Shown: in pieces, positions 28,350 to 37,161 of the stretch
How the letters are laid out: every line of letters begins with the position of its first letter
How positions within the stretch are numbered: the stretch's first letter is position 1
From: Shewanella olleyana
Lineage (GTDB): Bacteria > Pseudomonadota > Gammaproteobacteria > Enterobacterales > Shewanellaceae
Direction of reading: 5' to 3'
Assembly: GCF_023283825.1 (NCBI RefSeq)
Contig: NZ_JAKILD010000003.1
Span: 124,001 to 188,000, forward strand
DNA: 64,000 nucleotides
Notes under the pieces: model-generated
The model's input: the letters and a program-made list of their open reading frames with translations, nothing else
Database searches by the model: none
Told to the model about the DNA's origin: nothing
Made by a program: the position numbers and the translations under genes

Positions 28350-28459
28350 ATGATGAATACCGAAAATAGTAACTATAAATTAGACTTATTTAACCAAATC
28401 TAACTATTATTTTCAACGTAATCAATCGCCGCTAATCTATTTGTTAAAGGGATATACAC
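28350..28459. promoter_or_regulatory. Divergent lysR-aceA control region
   Basis: 110 bp between the two start codons. TAACTAT occurs twice (about 28370 and 28401) in AT-rich context, which might be LysR half-sites with the usual partial dyad. This is a weak visual match. Confidence 0.4.
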
Positions 28460-30040
28460 ATGACTAACTACAGAAGTAATATCGATGAAGCTGCTACCTT
28501 GATTAACTCAGAAGGTAGTGCATGGAATGCCATCAACCCAGAATCAGTCGCTCGTATGCGTCTACAGAATCGCTTTCAAACTGGGTTAGACATCGCAAAG
28601 TACACTGCTAAGATTATGCGTGAAGACATGGATAACTACGATAAAGACTCGTCGCAGTACACTCAGTCTTTAGGTTGCTGGCATGGTTTTATCGGCCAAC
28701 AAAAAATGATTTCTATTAAGAAGCATCTATTAACCACTAAGCGTCGCTACCTTTACCTTTCAGGTTGGATGGTGGCAGCACTGCGTAGTGAGTTTGGTCC
28801 ATTACCTGACCAATCAATGCATGAAAAGACCTCTGTAGCTTCACTGATTAAAGAGCTATACACCTTTTTACGTCAAGCTGATGCCCGTGAACTTGGTGGC
28901 TTATTCCGCGAATTAGATACTGCTGCTGAAGCTGACAAAGCTGCGATTCAAGATAAGATTGATAACTTCGAAACCCACGTTGTACCGATTATTGCCGATA
29001 TCGATGCAGGTTTTGGTAACGAAGAAGCCACTTACTTGATGGCAAAACAAATGATTGAAGCAGGTGCTTGTTGTATCCAATTAGAAAACCAAGTATCTGA
29101 CGTTAAACAATGTGGACACCAAGACGGTAAAGTGACCGTGCCACATGTTGAGTTCTTAGCAAAAATCAACGCTGTTCGTTATGCCTTCCTAGAACTTGGA
29201 ATTGATGACGGTGTTATCGTTGCACGTACCGATTCATTAGGTGCAGGTCTTACTCAAAAGATTGCAGTGACCAATGAAGCTGGCGATTTAGGTGATCAAT
29301 ACAACTCATTCCTAGAAGTTGAAGCGGTTGATGCTGCAAAACTTCAAAACGGTGATGTGGTATTCCAGCAAGATGGACAACTTGTAAAACCTGCTCGTCT
29401 ACCTAATGGTTTATTTAAGTTCCGCGCAGGTACTGGTGAAGAACGTTGTGTGCTTGACTGTATTACTTCACTGCAAAATGGCGCTGATTTATTGTGGATT
29501 GAAACTGAAAAACCACATGTATCTCAAATCGGCGGCATGGTGAACGAAATCCGTAAAGTCATACCGAATGCCAAGCTTGTTTACAACAACTCGCCATCGT
29601 TTAACTGGACGCTTAACTTCCGTCAGCAAGTATTTGATGCAATGCAAGAAGCAGGACAAGACGTGTCAGCTTATAACCGTGACCAACTAATGAGTGTTGA
29701 TTACGATACGACAGAATTAGCTGTTCAAGCTGATGAAAAAATCCGTACCTTCCAAGCAGATGCTGCTCGTGAAGCGGGTATCTTCCATCACCTTATTACA
29801 CTACCGACTTACCATACTGCCGCGCTATCAACTGATAACTTGGCTAAAGAGTACTTCGGTGACCAAGGTATGCTGGGTTATGTTGCTAATGTTCAACGTA
29901 AGGAAATCCGTCAAGGTATCGCCTGTGTTAAACATCAAAACATGGCAGGTTCTGATATGGGTGATGCGCATAAAGAATACTTCTCAGGCGACCAAGCTCT
30001 GAAAGCATCAGGTAAAGACAACACGATGAACCAGTTTTAA
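28460..30040 (+). CDS. aceA: Isocitrate lyase (long form)
   Basis: 526 residues, the longer isocitrate lyase type found in Pseudomonas and cold-adapted marine bacteria rather than the 434-residue E. coli type. It cleaves isocitrate into succinate and glyoxylate. Landmarks are IADIDAGFGNEEATYLM, where the aspartates bind Mg, and the active-site loop VKQCGHQDGKVTVPH, whose Cys is the catalytic base. An AGGGATAT box precedes the ATG. Divergent from the LysR gene and followed by a strong terminator, so monocistronic. Confidence 0.96.
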   Translation: MTNYRSNIDEAATLINSEGSAWNAINPESVARMRLQNRFQTGLDIAKYTAKIMREDMDNYDKDSSQYTQSLGCWHGFIGQQKMISIKKHLLTTKRRYLYLSGWMVAALRSEFGPLPDQSMHEKTSVASLIKELYTFLRQADARELGGLFRELDTAAEADKAAIQDKIDNFETHVVPIIADIDAGFGNEEATYLMAKQMIEAGACCIQLENQVSDVKQCGHQDGKVTVPHVEFLAKINAVRYAFLELGIDDGVIVARTDSLGAGLTQKIAVTNEAGDLGDQYNSFLEVEAVDAAKLQNGDVVFQQDGQLVKPARLPNGLFKFRAGTGEERCVLDCITSLQNGADLLWIETEKPHVSQIGGMVNEIRKVIPNAKLVYNNSPSFNWTLNFRQQVFDAMQEAGQDVSAYNRDQLMSVDYDTTELAVQADEKIRTFQADAAREAGIFHHLITLPTYHTAALSTDNLAKEYFGDQGMLGYVANVQRKEIRQGIACVKHQNMAGSDMGDAHKEYFSGDQALKASGKDNTMNQF

Positions 30041-30129
30041 TTTGTCAAAATCGTTTAGTCACAGCACTGACAATGACTAACAAATACAATTAAAACTGAT
30101 AGCTAAACTAAAGCTAGCAATCAAAGCTA

Positions 30130-30157
30130 AAAGCCTACGAGTTCGTAGGCTTTTTTT
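30130..30157 (+). terminator. Terminator of aceA
   Basis: AAAGCCTACGA / TCGTAGGCTTT perfect stem with T-run. Confidence 0.92.
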
Positions 30158-30513
30158 GATTTTTTGATATACCAAGCCAAAAGTCTATGTTCAAAATTTT
30201 CCGACTTTCACAAATACAGCAGTACCACTTATTTACCCTTCTATCACTCAGAGCATATATAAGCCTATAAAATCAGCCCTGTGGGGCTGACATCTAAGTC
30301 ATCACCTATTGCAATTGAAATAAGTTAGTCATTGATCATTTTGCCTCATATATCACAGGGGGCCTCAACTTTTCTACTTCCCAACTCCTGAGCTAATTGG
30401 CAAAAAACACGCTAAACCTATTTTATTTAATAAGGGAGATGGTGTACTATCCGGTTGTTATCACATATAAAAAACAATTATAAAACAATTCAAAGTAAAG
30501 GGATTTACAAATT
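30158..30513. other. Intergenic region
   Basis: About 355 bases before the metalloprotease gene; no supported gene. A GGGAT box precedes the next start. Confidence 0.3.
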
Positions 30514-31767
30514 ATGAGTAACATGAAACGATTTTTTTTTGCGGCATCAATTATCACTGCCGCATTTAGCACAACTGCCTCAGCAGAAAGACTTGAAACC
30601 GACATTCTATTCGTGGCATCGCAAGCTGTTATTGATACATATGGTCGTGAAGAAGTAACTAAGCAGGCATTCGAAACAACTGCCGTGCTTAACGAAGCAT
30701 TCAGTCGTGCCGATGCGCATTATGGTGAACACGATCTTGATATTACATTTCGTTTGCGAGGTGTTGAGACACTGTACGCACCTCATTATGAAGACATGGC
30801 AAAGGAGTTTCTATTCGACCTCAATTTCGAGTTGAATACACCACTTGTATTGAGCGAGCTAGGCTGGGATTTATCAGAAATGTCTGATGAACAAATGGAG
30901 TTTTTAGCACTACGTGACAAATATAATGCTGACATTATCGTGTATTACGTAAACCTCCATTCTGACGATGAACTCCATGCAGGTTGGGGGGCTGGCGAAA
31001 GAGTGACAGTTGTCTCTTACCCTCAAGATCGTTTCCGTAAAGGGACACTCACAACCCACGAAGTAGGTCATTTAGCAGGATTGTCGCACCCCGATGACGA
31101 TGAGATCGGTGAGTTATGTGGTGTTATGTGCCCTGCCGTTGTGCCTGAGCAAATCTTTGATCATTACTTTTACGCTCACGATGCAGCAACCCTTGCTAAA
31201 AATCGTATCTATAAAGGTGATGTAACTAACAATGGCCCTCGACGTTATCTTGGAAATATTCGACCTACCTCACCTGTACTAGCCAATGCGACATTGACCA
31301 GTGAAACGTCATTTTTTGAGACAGACGGTGTTGCTGAATTCACTGTGACATTAACCGATGAAAACGGTACTCCTGCTTTCCTTACAGAGCGCACAAGTAT
31401 CGAGGTTTACACTAAAGACATTACAGCAACAAGCGATAACTACGAGCCTGTTCTTACCCGTATCGACTTCGATGCAGGTGTCAGCGAACTCGCTGTTGAC
31501 GTTGACTTATTTGAGCGTGGTATCGATACAAGTAAGACATTCGAGTTTGGTATTAGATTCGGTGATCTCGTTACTGCAAACAGTGATTCAACGATTGAAA
31601 TTAAGCCTAGTGAAGAAACTGACGATACCGACGAAGGTAGCGAAGGTGGTGACGGCGATAATGGTGACAATAACGAAGATAACAACAAAGGCAGCAGCGA
31701 TTCAGGCGGTTCTCTAGGTTGGTTATCATTACTCGCTCTTGGCTTCATTAGAGTGTTCAGAAAGTAG
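30514..31767 (+). CDS. Secreted metzincin-type metalloprotease with GlyGly-CTERM sorting signal
   Basis: 417 residues. The signal peptide (residues 1-24) ends at SAEA-like TASAE. The zinc motif HEVGHLAGLSH at 182-192 (HExxHxxGxxH) identifies a metzincin protease of the reprolysin/zincin-like type. A beta-sandwich-like region (about 245-360) and an Asp/Gly/Asn-rich linker (about 365-395) follow. The end, GGSLGWLSLLALGFIRVFRK, is a typical GlyGly-CTERM: a glycine pair, a hydrophobic helix and basic residues. This directs the protein to type II secretion with rhombosortase cleavage. The rhombosortase gene is not in the window. Substrate unknown. An extracellular or surface role is inferred. Confidence 0.9.
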   Translation: MSNMKRFFFAASIITAAFSTTASAERLETDILFVASQAVIDTYGREEVTKQAFETTAVLNEAFSRADAHYGEHDLDITFRLRGVETLYAPHYEDMAKEFLFDLNFELNTPLVLSELGWDLSEMSDEQMEFLALRDKYNADIIVYYVNLHSDDELHAGWGAGERVTVVSYPQDRFRKGTLTTHEVGHLAGLSHPDDDEIGELCGVMCPAVVPEQIFDHYFYAHDAATLAKNRIYKGDVTNNGPRRYLGNIRPTSPVLANATLTSETSFFETDGVAEFTVTLTDENGTPAFLTERTSIEVYTKDITATSDNYEPVLTRIDFDAGVSELAVDVDLFERGIDTSKTFEFGIRFGDLVTANSDSTIEIKPSEETDDTDEGSEGGDGDNGDNNEDNNKGSSDSGGSLGWLSLLALGFIRVFRK

Positions 31768-31849
31768 CACTTAACTACATAAAAAAGGCGTTATATAGTC
31801 GTATCTTGATCATAAGTTAGACTCAAGAACTATATTAACTCGTCACCTT

Positions 31850-31907
31850 CAAGGGTGGTTTGCAACGTAAGCCACCCTTGCCATATAAGCTTCAGTGAAG
31901 CTTTTCC
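31850..31907 (+). terminator. Tandem hairpins, probable terminator of the metalloprotease gene
   Basis: CAAGGGTGG / CCACCCTTG (31850-31880) and then AGCTTCA / TGAAGCT with TTTT (about 31886-31907). Confidence 0.65.
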
Positions 31908-31991
31908 TAAACGCTTTGTATCTAAACAACCACCAAACCTCACTAATTTTTGCTCAAAGCTCAGCAATTAACTAAACACCTACCAATACAT

Positions 31992-32640
31992 CGCTGGTGA
32001 TTATTCAATTAGCCCAAGTAGCGTTACTACCGATAGTACGACAAAAAAGCCGCTGCTTTTTGCCACGGAGTTGACTGGTATCAAACTCATTGTTTCGAAC
32101 CATGCAAAAAGTAGCGGCTGATGAAGTATTACTGAGGCTAAATTGCAGCTAAACCATAATTACGCCGCTGGAGACTATCCAATTAGCCCGAGTAGTGTTA
32201 CTGCCGATAGTAAGACAAAAAAGCCGCTACTTTTGCCCACTGAGTTGACTGATGCCAAACTCCTTGTTTCGAGCTATGCAAAAAGTAGCGGCTGATGGTG
32301 TATTACTGAGGGAGAGGTAAGTTGCAGTTAAATCATAATTGCGCCGCTGGCGATTTCCAACTAGCCCAAGTAGCGTTACTGCTGTATTACTTAGATTAAT
32401 AAATCACTGCAATTGCGTCACAGGCGATGATAAGACAATGAAGCTTAAGGTTTTCACCGCGGAGTTGAGTTGCAGTTAAATCATAATTGCGTTGCTGGCG
32501 ATTTCCAACTAGCCCAAGTAGCGTTACTGCCGATAGTAAGACAAAAAAGCCGCTGCTTTTGCCACGGAGTTGACTGGTGTCAATGAGTAGCAAAAAGTAG
32601 CGGCTGATGCAGTCTTACTGAGGTTAAGTAGCTACTTAAC
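31992..32640. repeat. Block of about four 150-180 bp hairpin repeats abutting the TonB receptor stop codon
   Basis: Units begin near 31992, 32166, 32345 and 32492. Each opens with CGCTGGxGAT and contains a stem whose arms are AGCCGCTxCTTTT and its complement around a core GGAGTTGACTG. Each closes with xTTACTGAGG. The third unit is a chimera: a different arm type appears (GAAGCTTAAGGTTTTC) and its right half is missing. Read from the minus strand, each AGCCGCT stem is followed by TTTTTT. The block ends 8 bp from the stop of the TonB receptor gene. A related block lies at 50325-50614. Confidence 0.85.
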
Positions 32641-32647
32641 CTATAAG

Positions 32648-34768
32648 TTAGAACTGATACTTAACACTCGCAGTAAAATTCAGCGGCTCACCTGGCATCG
32701 TCCATAACTTATGGTATGAGCTTTCAAAGTATTGCTCATCAAATAAGTTATTCACATCTACCATCACACTAAACCTGCTAGTTAGATTTACCGCAGCAGA
32801 CAAGTTCACTAAGGTATAAGCTGGCAAAATATAATCAGGATCGGTTGTCTCACCGAGACGATCTCCCACGTAATTAACTGTAGCACCGAAGTAAGCTTCT
32901 TTACCCATGATGTCAGTGTAGTGTCTTAATGAAATATGACCTACATGCTCAGCAACATTTATCAAGCTTGAACCTTTTGGAATTGGCACGTCCCAATCAT
33001 TATCAACTGAGTCTTTTGCCGTTTTAGCATCAGTATAGGCATACGCTATATCAAGGCTAGTATCATCGGTCAGTAAAGTGGTCATCTGAAACTCAATCCC
33101 CTGACTTTCAACTTCACCTAAGGTCGCTGACAATCCTGTATCTGGTTCTGCAGTTAACATATTGGTTTTACTGGCATCAAAAAGCGCTAGACTTCCCGAG
33201 AACCGATCAGCAACATTTTGCCATTTAAGACCAACCTCGAATGATTTAGTGGTCTCTGGGTCGAATGCATTTCTGTCTGAATCAAGTCCAGGATTAGGCC
33301 TGAAACCTTCAGCATAACTGGTGTACAAATTGATATTATCATTCAGCTCATAGACAAAACCAAAACGAGAAGATACCTCGGTATGCTCTTGCTCTTGTAA
33401 CTCATTATCAAGTTTATTGAATATTTTTTGATTGAATTGATCAACCCTAAAACCAACTAAAAGCTTGGCTCTAGCTGTCAGTTCAATCAAGTCTTGAGCA
33501 TATAACCCTAGCCCTTCTTGCTCTTCAGATGTAAGTGTAGTTGGCAATGCCTCTGGCTGATCCATGGTGTAGTCAGGGTTATTTGGATCTATAGCATAGG
33601 TTGGATCGGTAGGACCGTTTGGATTCCAAGCTGTTCTCCATACGCGGTAATCTGTATCTAATTGGTAGTTATAGTAATCTACACCGACCAATAGGTTATT
33701 TTTAACGCCGCCTAGTGTTACGTCACCACTGATTTCAAAACGGGCAGAAAAATCTTCGGCTTGATAATCACGCTCTCTTCGTTGTCTTGATAATAGATCT
33801 GGGTTTTCATAAATAAACTGGCGACTTTTAGAAAGTTCAGCATCTGAAGATTGCCCTTTAAATGATGAGTCGCGGTAAGCTAAGCCAGTTAAAAAGTGCC
33901 AGTTATCATTGAGCTGATGGTTTAATAATAATTGATGACCTAGCGCCTCAACAGTATGCGCGCCGTCTCGAGTATCACCATAAAAAGCTGATGTATCTAC
34001 AGAATCAAAATCATTATCTAAAATATACACACCACGATCTAACGGTTTCTTCTGATTAAGAATTTCCATTTCATAGCTTATGCTGGTGCGATCAGAAATG
34101 TTCCATAATAACGATGGACTTAGATTAAGGCTTTCAACATCGACATGATCACGAAATGTATCAGAATCTTCATAAAAGCCATTGATGCGATAAGCAACGT
34201 TGTCGCTGATCCCCTTAGTGTGGTCAAACTCAACTTGTTTGGTATCAAAGTTGCCTAAGGTTCCCTGAATATAACCTTGCTCTTCAAATTGAGGTTTTTT
34301 GGTGATGATATTAACCGTACCACCTGGTTCGCCTTGTCCATACAGCGCAGAACCTGGCCCTTTCATCACTTCAATTGTTTCTATATTGGCAGTATTGCGA
34401 TTACCGTTGTACCCACGAGAGTTAAAGCCGTTAACTAAGTAACCTGTTGGGTTATTTTCGTCCCCTGAAAAGCCGCGAATAGCAAAACTATCAAACATGC
34501 CACCAGAATTGTTTTGCCTTACGATACTGGGTGAAAAATCCAAGGCGTCCATAAAGCGCGTAATCCCCTCGTTTTTGATAGTATCCCCATTAATTCTATC
34601 AACTGCTTGCGGGGTATCTATCAATGGCACGTTACCACGATAAGGCTGCCATAATCGGTTGACTTCAATGCGCTCAATATCTTCATGTGCTTCTGATATT
34701 TGATTGTTATCCTTTGCCATCGCACCATTTGAGATAACAATTGCTGAACATAGAAAGTACTTCTTCAC
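32648..34768 (-). CDS. TonB-dependent siderophore receptor
   Basis: 706 residues: signal peptide (about 1-18, ending NGAMA), a plug domain beginning VPLIDTPQAVDRINGDTI and including IETIEVMKGPGSALYGQGEPGGTVNIITKKPQ (the classic FecA/FhuA-type plug end), and a 22-strand barrel ending in aromatic residues (TASVKYQF). The order fits TIGR01783-type siderophore receptors. It imports a ferric siderophore using TonB energy. No N-terminal signalling domain or sigma factor is present, and no clear Fur box is visible upstream. Standing alone, it probably scavenges a siderophore made elsewhere. Its stop codon is 8 bp from the repeat block at 31992-32640. Confidence 0.93.
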   Translation of the reverse strand: MKKYFLCSAIVISNGAMAKDNNQISEAHEDIERIEVNRLWQPYRGNVPLIDTPQAVDRINGDTIKNEGITRFMDALDFSPSIVRQNNSGGMFDSFAIRGFSGDENNPTGYLVNGFNSRGYNGNRNTANIETIEVMKGPGSALYGQGEPGGTVNIITKKPQFEEQGYIQGTLGNFDTKQVEFDHTKGISDNVAYRINGFYEDSDTFRDHVDVESLNLSPSLLWNISDRTSISYEMEILNQKKPLDRGVYILDNDFDSVDTSAFYGDTRDGAHTVEALGHQLLLNHQLNDNWHFLTGLAYRDSSFKGQSSDAELSKSRQFIYENPDLLSRQRRERDYQAEDFSARFEISGDVTLGGVKNNLLVGVDYYNYQLDTDYRVWRTAWNPNGPTDPTYAIDPNNPDYTMDQPEALPTTLTSEEQEGLGLYAQDLIELTARAKLLVGFRVDQFNQKIFNKLDNELQEQEHTEVSSRFGFVYELNDNINLYTSYAEGFRPNPGLDSDRNAFDPETTKSFEVGLKWQNVADRFSGSLALFDASKTNMLTAEPDTGLSATLGEVESQGIEFQMTTLLTDDTSLDIAYAYTDAKTAKDSVDNDWDVPIPKGSSLINVAEHVGHISLRHYTDIMGKEAYFGATVNYVGDRLGETTDPDYILPAYTLVNLSAAVNLTSRFSVMVDVNNLFDEQYFESSYHKLWTMPGEPLNFTASVKYQF

Positions 34769-35425
34769 GTGCTTATTCTCTAAGAATGAATTTTAAACTT
34801 GGCGCTATGTTACAACGTATCATTTACTACAGTCAAAATAACTATTAAAAAATAACATGAACGATATTAGGGCCTGTTGATCTTTCAAGGTTGTTTTGGC
34901 TGCGAGTTTTGCTTAGGTGACTAGGCGGTCATCTACTCGTTTCGATTAAAACGCTTTTAACTAGAATACAAATAAAGCTTTGCTGACCATCTAACTCTGA
35001 GCCATCAATCATTAAACTTCGCTTCCTAAATATTAGCTTTTATGCACATAACTTGAATATTCAATCTAAGAACAAAATTTTTTCAGTTTACTCTTAGTTA
35101 ATGTTTTAATTTAAACCATTTGTGTTATAAATGAATCATCAGGTTAACAAGGGTGGCTTATTGTTAATTAAATTCATCACTTACACGTTTCTGGCGTTTA
35201 TTGATCTGGATCAATTTTTGGCTTGGCACAGTATGAATTTGAACCTAAGCGCTCATTACGAACTGCTTATTGCAAACACTAAATGCAAACAGCTTAGTGC
35301 TTAGTGATTAGTGCGGACAGATATTAACGACTTGCAGATAAACATGATGAGTAAAAAGGCATTACGCCGATAGATTTGAGCCAGTGAATTGGCATTAAAT
35401 AGAATAATAAAATAAAGGGGTTTGT
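34769..35425. other. Intergenic region with FNR-type site
   Basis: About 650 bases. The left part (about 34870-35000) looks like a dispersed intergenic element (starts GGGCCTGTTGATCTTTCAAG), seen once in this window. An FNR-type site is at 35201-35214. No gene is supported. Confidence 0.4.
35201..35214. promoter_or_regulatory. FNR/EtrA-type binding site
   Basis: TTGATCTGGATCAA is a perfect dyad matching the consensus TTGAT-N4-ATCAA of FNR/CRP-class anaerobic regulators. It lies about 210 bp upstream of the Rap1a/Tai-like gene and 430 bp upstream of the divergent TonB receptor gene. Either could be the target. In the plus direction it is far from the start codon, so a long leader would be implied. 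Confidence 0.6.
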
Positions 35426-35878
35426 ATGAGGTACATCCAATTATTAGCGCTATTGATATTCACTCTCACTTTTTCACTTACAGCTGCCTCTCAAACGACT
35501 AATACCGATGAGCAACTCGTTTTGTCATCTTGCATGACCCAGCACAAAAAAACGACAACCACTTCGACAGAGCCCTGCGCTTACTATATACAGGGTTTTC
35601 TAGCTGCAACATTAAACACCACACAAGATTATGAACTGATAAACGATTCTGAAGGGTTCACAGACCGTGCCTATCGCACTCGAGTAGGTAAAAGTACCTC
35701 AAAAATTAAACCTACAGCAATATGCCTCGCAGCCAATGAAACTCCGCAGCAGCTTGTTGAACGAGTAGTGAACCGAACGATTCATCACTTGTCACCATCG
35801 ACTGATTCTTTACAAGGATTACACAGGCAAATCTACCAATCATTAGTCAAAGAATCGTCATGCCAACAGAGTGATTAG
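35426..35878 (+). CDS. Rap1a/Tai-like small secreted protein
   Basis: 150 residues. A signal peptide (1-21) is followed by a mature protein with Cys near LSSCMTQH, CAYYIQGFL (compare CxGYxxG in Rap1a/Tai), ICLAANETPQQLVERVV and a C-terminal SSC. The pattern C...C-x-YIQGF...CLPxxxTxQQLVxxVV...C is that of the Rap1a/Tai immunity family against type VI secretion amidases. Many members are not linked to T6SS. Neither is this one: no effector gene is adjacent. It may be an orphan immunity or a housekeeping relative. Disulphide-bonded periplasmic location is likely. Confidence 0.65.
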   Translation: MRYIQLLALLIFTLTFSLTAASQTTNTDEQLVLSSCMTQHKKTTTTSTEPCAYYIQGFLAATLNTTQDYELINDSEGFTDRAYRTRVGKSTSKIKPTAICLAANETPQQLVERVVNRTIHHLSPSTDSLQGLHRQIYQSLVKESSCQQSD

Positions 35879-35931
35879 AAAATAATTAAATTTAAAACCA
35901 GCTTTAAGACTTAATCGGTTTCAAGCAGCAC

Positions 35932-36020
35932 TTAACTAATACAAAGCATTTTACTAATACAAGCAATTAACTAATACAAGCAATTAACTAATACAAGCAA
36001 TTAACTAATACAAAGCATTT
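35932..36020. repeat. 17-bp tandem repeat before the antiporter operon
   Basis: Unit TTAACTAATACAAGCAA present three times exactly, flanked by two copies with AAAGCATT variants. It ends 6 bp before the mnhE start, so it lies within the leader/ribosome-site region. Confidence 0.9.
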
Positions 36021-36026
36021 ATCAAT

Positions 36027-36527
36027 ATGAAACAAGAAAATAAAAGCAGTATTGTTCCAAGTCACAGGCTTATCCTGATATTAACACTCGCCTTATTTTG
36101 GTGGATTAACTCCAATTACCACAACCCACTTTTATTATCGCTGGGCGCAGGTTCAATCATGTTGGTGCTCTACCTCACCCAAAAAATGGAAGTGATTGAC
36201 CAAGAAAGCCATCCTATTCGCTTCAACGCCAATATTGTCAGTTACATGTTATGGCTAATAAAACAGGTGATTTTATCCAACATCAGTGTGGTTAAACATA
36301 TCTGGCTGGGTAACAAGAGCATTTCGCCAGTGCTAACCACCATCGACACTCGCCAGTGCTCGGATATTAATAAAGTCATCTACGCCAACTCCATCACCCT
36401 GACTCCTGGCACGGTAGCGATAGATTTAATTGATGATCAAATCACTGTTCATGCTTTACATAAAGCTGATATCGACACACTAAAAGCCGGAGAGATGGAC
36501 CGCCGGGTAAGGGAGCTTGAAAACTAA
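36027..36527 (+). CDS. mnhE: Mrp/Mnh-type antiporter subunit E
   Basis: 166 residues with membrane helices near residues 13-28 and 30-50 and a soluble domain that includes NSITLTPGTVAIDL, the MnhE family signature. First gene of a nine-gene operon for a multisubunit cation/proton antiporter of the inner membrane. The stop overlaps the next start by one base. A 17-bp tandem array directly upstream replaces a conventional leader, and I see no strong ribosome site, only AAAGCATTTATCAAT. Confidence 0.9.
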   Translation: MKQENKSSIVPSHRLILILTLALFWWINSNYHNPLLLSLGAGSIMLVLYLTQKMEVIDQESHPIRFNANIVSYMLWLIKQVILSNISVVKHIWLGNKSISPVLTTIDTRQCSDINKVIYANSITLTPGTVAIDLIDDQITVHALHKADIDTLKAGEMDRRVRELEN

Positions 36528-36823
36528 TGTTAGCTGCTGCCACAATCGCCATTCTTGTCGTTATGTTACTCGCGCTCATTCGCTGTATCGTCGGCCCAAC
36601 TCTGTACGATCGCATATTAGCCTTTAACTTTTTTGGCACTAAAGCCATTTTGCTGATTTCAGTTTTAGGCTTTTTAATGGGACGCCCTGAGTTTCTCGAC
36701 ATTGCCCTTGTTTATGCCTTGATTAACTTTATCAGTGTCATCGGGGTGTTACGTTATTCAGACTCGGCTGAGTTTAAAGATGCTCCTTATGAACCCCATT
36801 CAACCAAGGAGAGTGAAAAATGA
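36527..36823 (+). CDS. mnhF: Mrp/Mnh-type antiporter subunit F
   Basis: 98 residues, three membrane helices, with the MnhF phrase RCIVGPTLYDRILAFNFFGTK and FLDIALVYALINFISVIGVLRY. Overlaps mnhE by one base and mnhG by four (ATGA), so translation is coupled. Confidence 0.92.
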   Translation: MLAAATIAILVVMLLALIRCIVGPTLYDRILAFNFFGTKAILLISVLGFLMGRPEFLDIALVYALINFISVIGVLRYSDSAEFKDAPYEPHSTKESEK

Positions 36824-37161
36824 ACCTCTTTCTCGAAATAAGTAGTGGTTTATGCCTACTCATCGGCAGCTTTCTTTGCTTTTCTGGTGGAATAGGGATT
36901 ATCCGCTTTCCTGACTTTTACACCCGAATGCATGCCGTCAGTGTAACGGACACCCTAGGAGCTGGCTTGATACTACTGGGGTTAATGTTGCAAAGCCCCA
37001 ATGGTTTAGTGCTGATTAAACTCATGTTGATCTTAGTCTGTACCCTGTTTATTAACCCATCTGCCAGTCATGCATTAGCAAAATCTGCGCTAAAAAATGG
37101 CTTGATACCGCGACAACAGACACCTGATGATCAGGGAGGGAACAAGCCATCGAAGCCTTAG
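36820..37161 (+). CDS. mnhG: Mrp/Mnh-type antiporter subunit G
   Basis: 113 residues with three helices and the MnhG motif GIGIIRFPDFYTRMHAVSVTDTLGAGL. Overlaps mnhF by four bases. Its last 13 bases overlap the start proposed for the next subunit. Confidence 0.92.
   Translation: MNLFLEISSGLCLLIGSFLCFSGGIGIIRFPDFYTRMHAVSVTDTLGAGLILLGLMLQSPNGLVLIKLMLILVCTLFINPSASHALAKSALKNGLIPRQQTPDDQGGNKPSKP

Noticed and set aside
32396..32593. 65-codon minus-strand frame
   Set aside because: Lies wholly inside the hairpin repeat block; low complexity and no ribosome site.
31992..32640. CRISPR-like array
   Set aside because: Units of 150-180 bp with internal palindromes, not short repeats with unique spacers; no cas genes.
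34769..34870. Fur box before the TonB receptor gene
   Set aside because: Only a fragmentary AAATGATA match; too weak.
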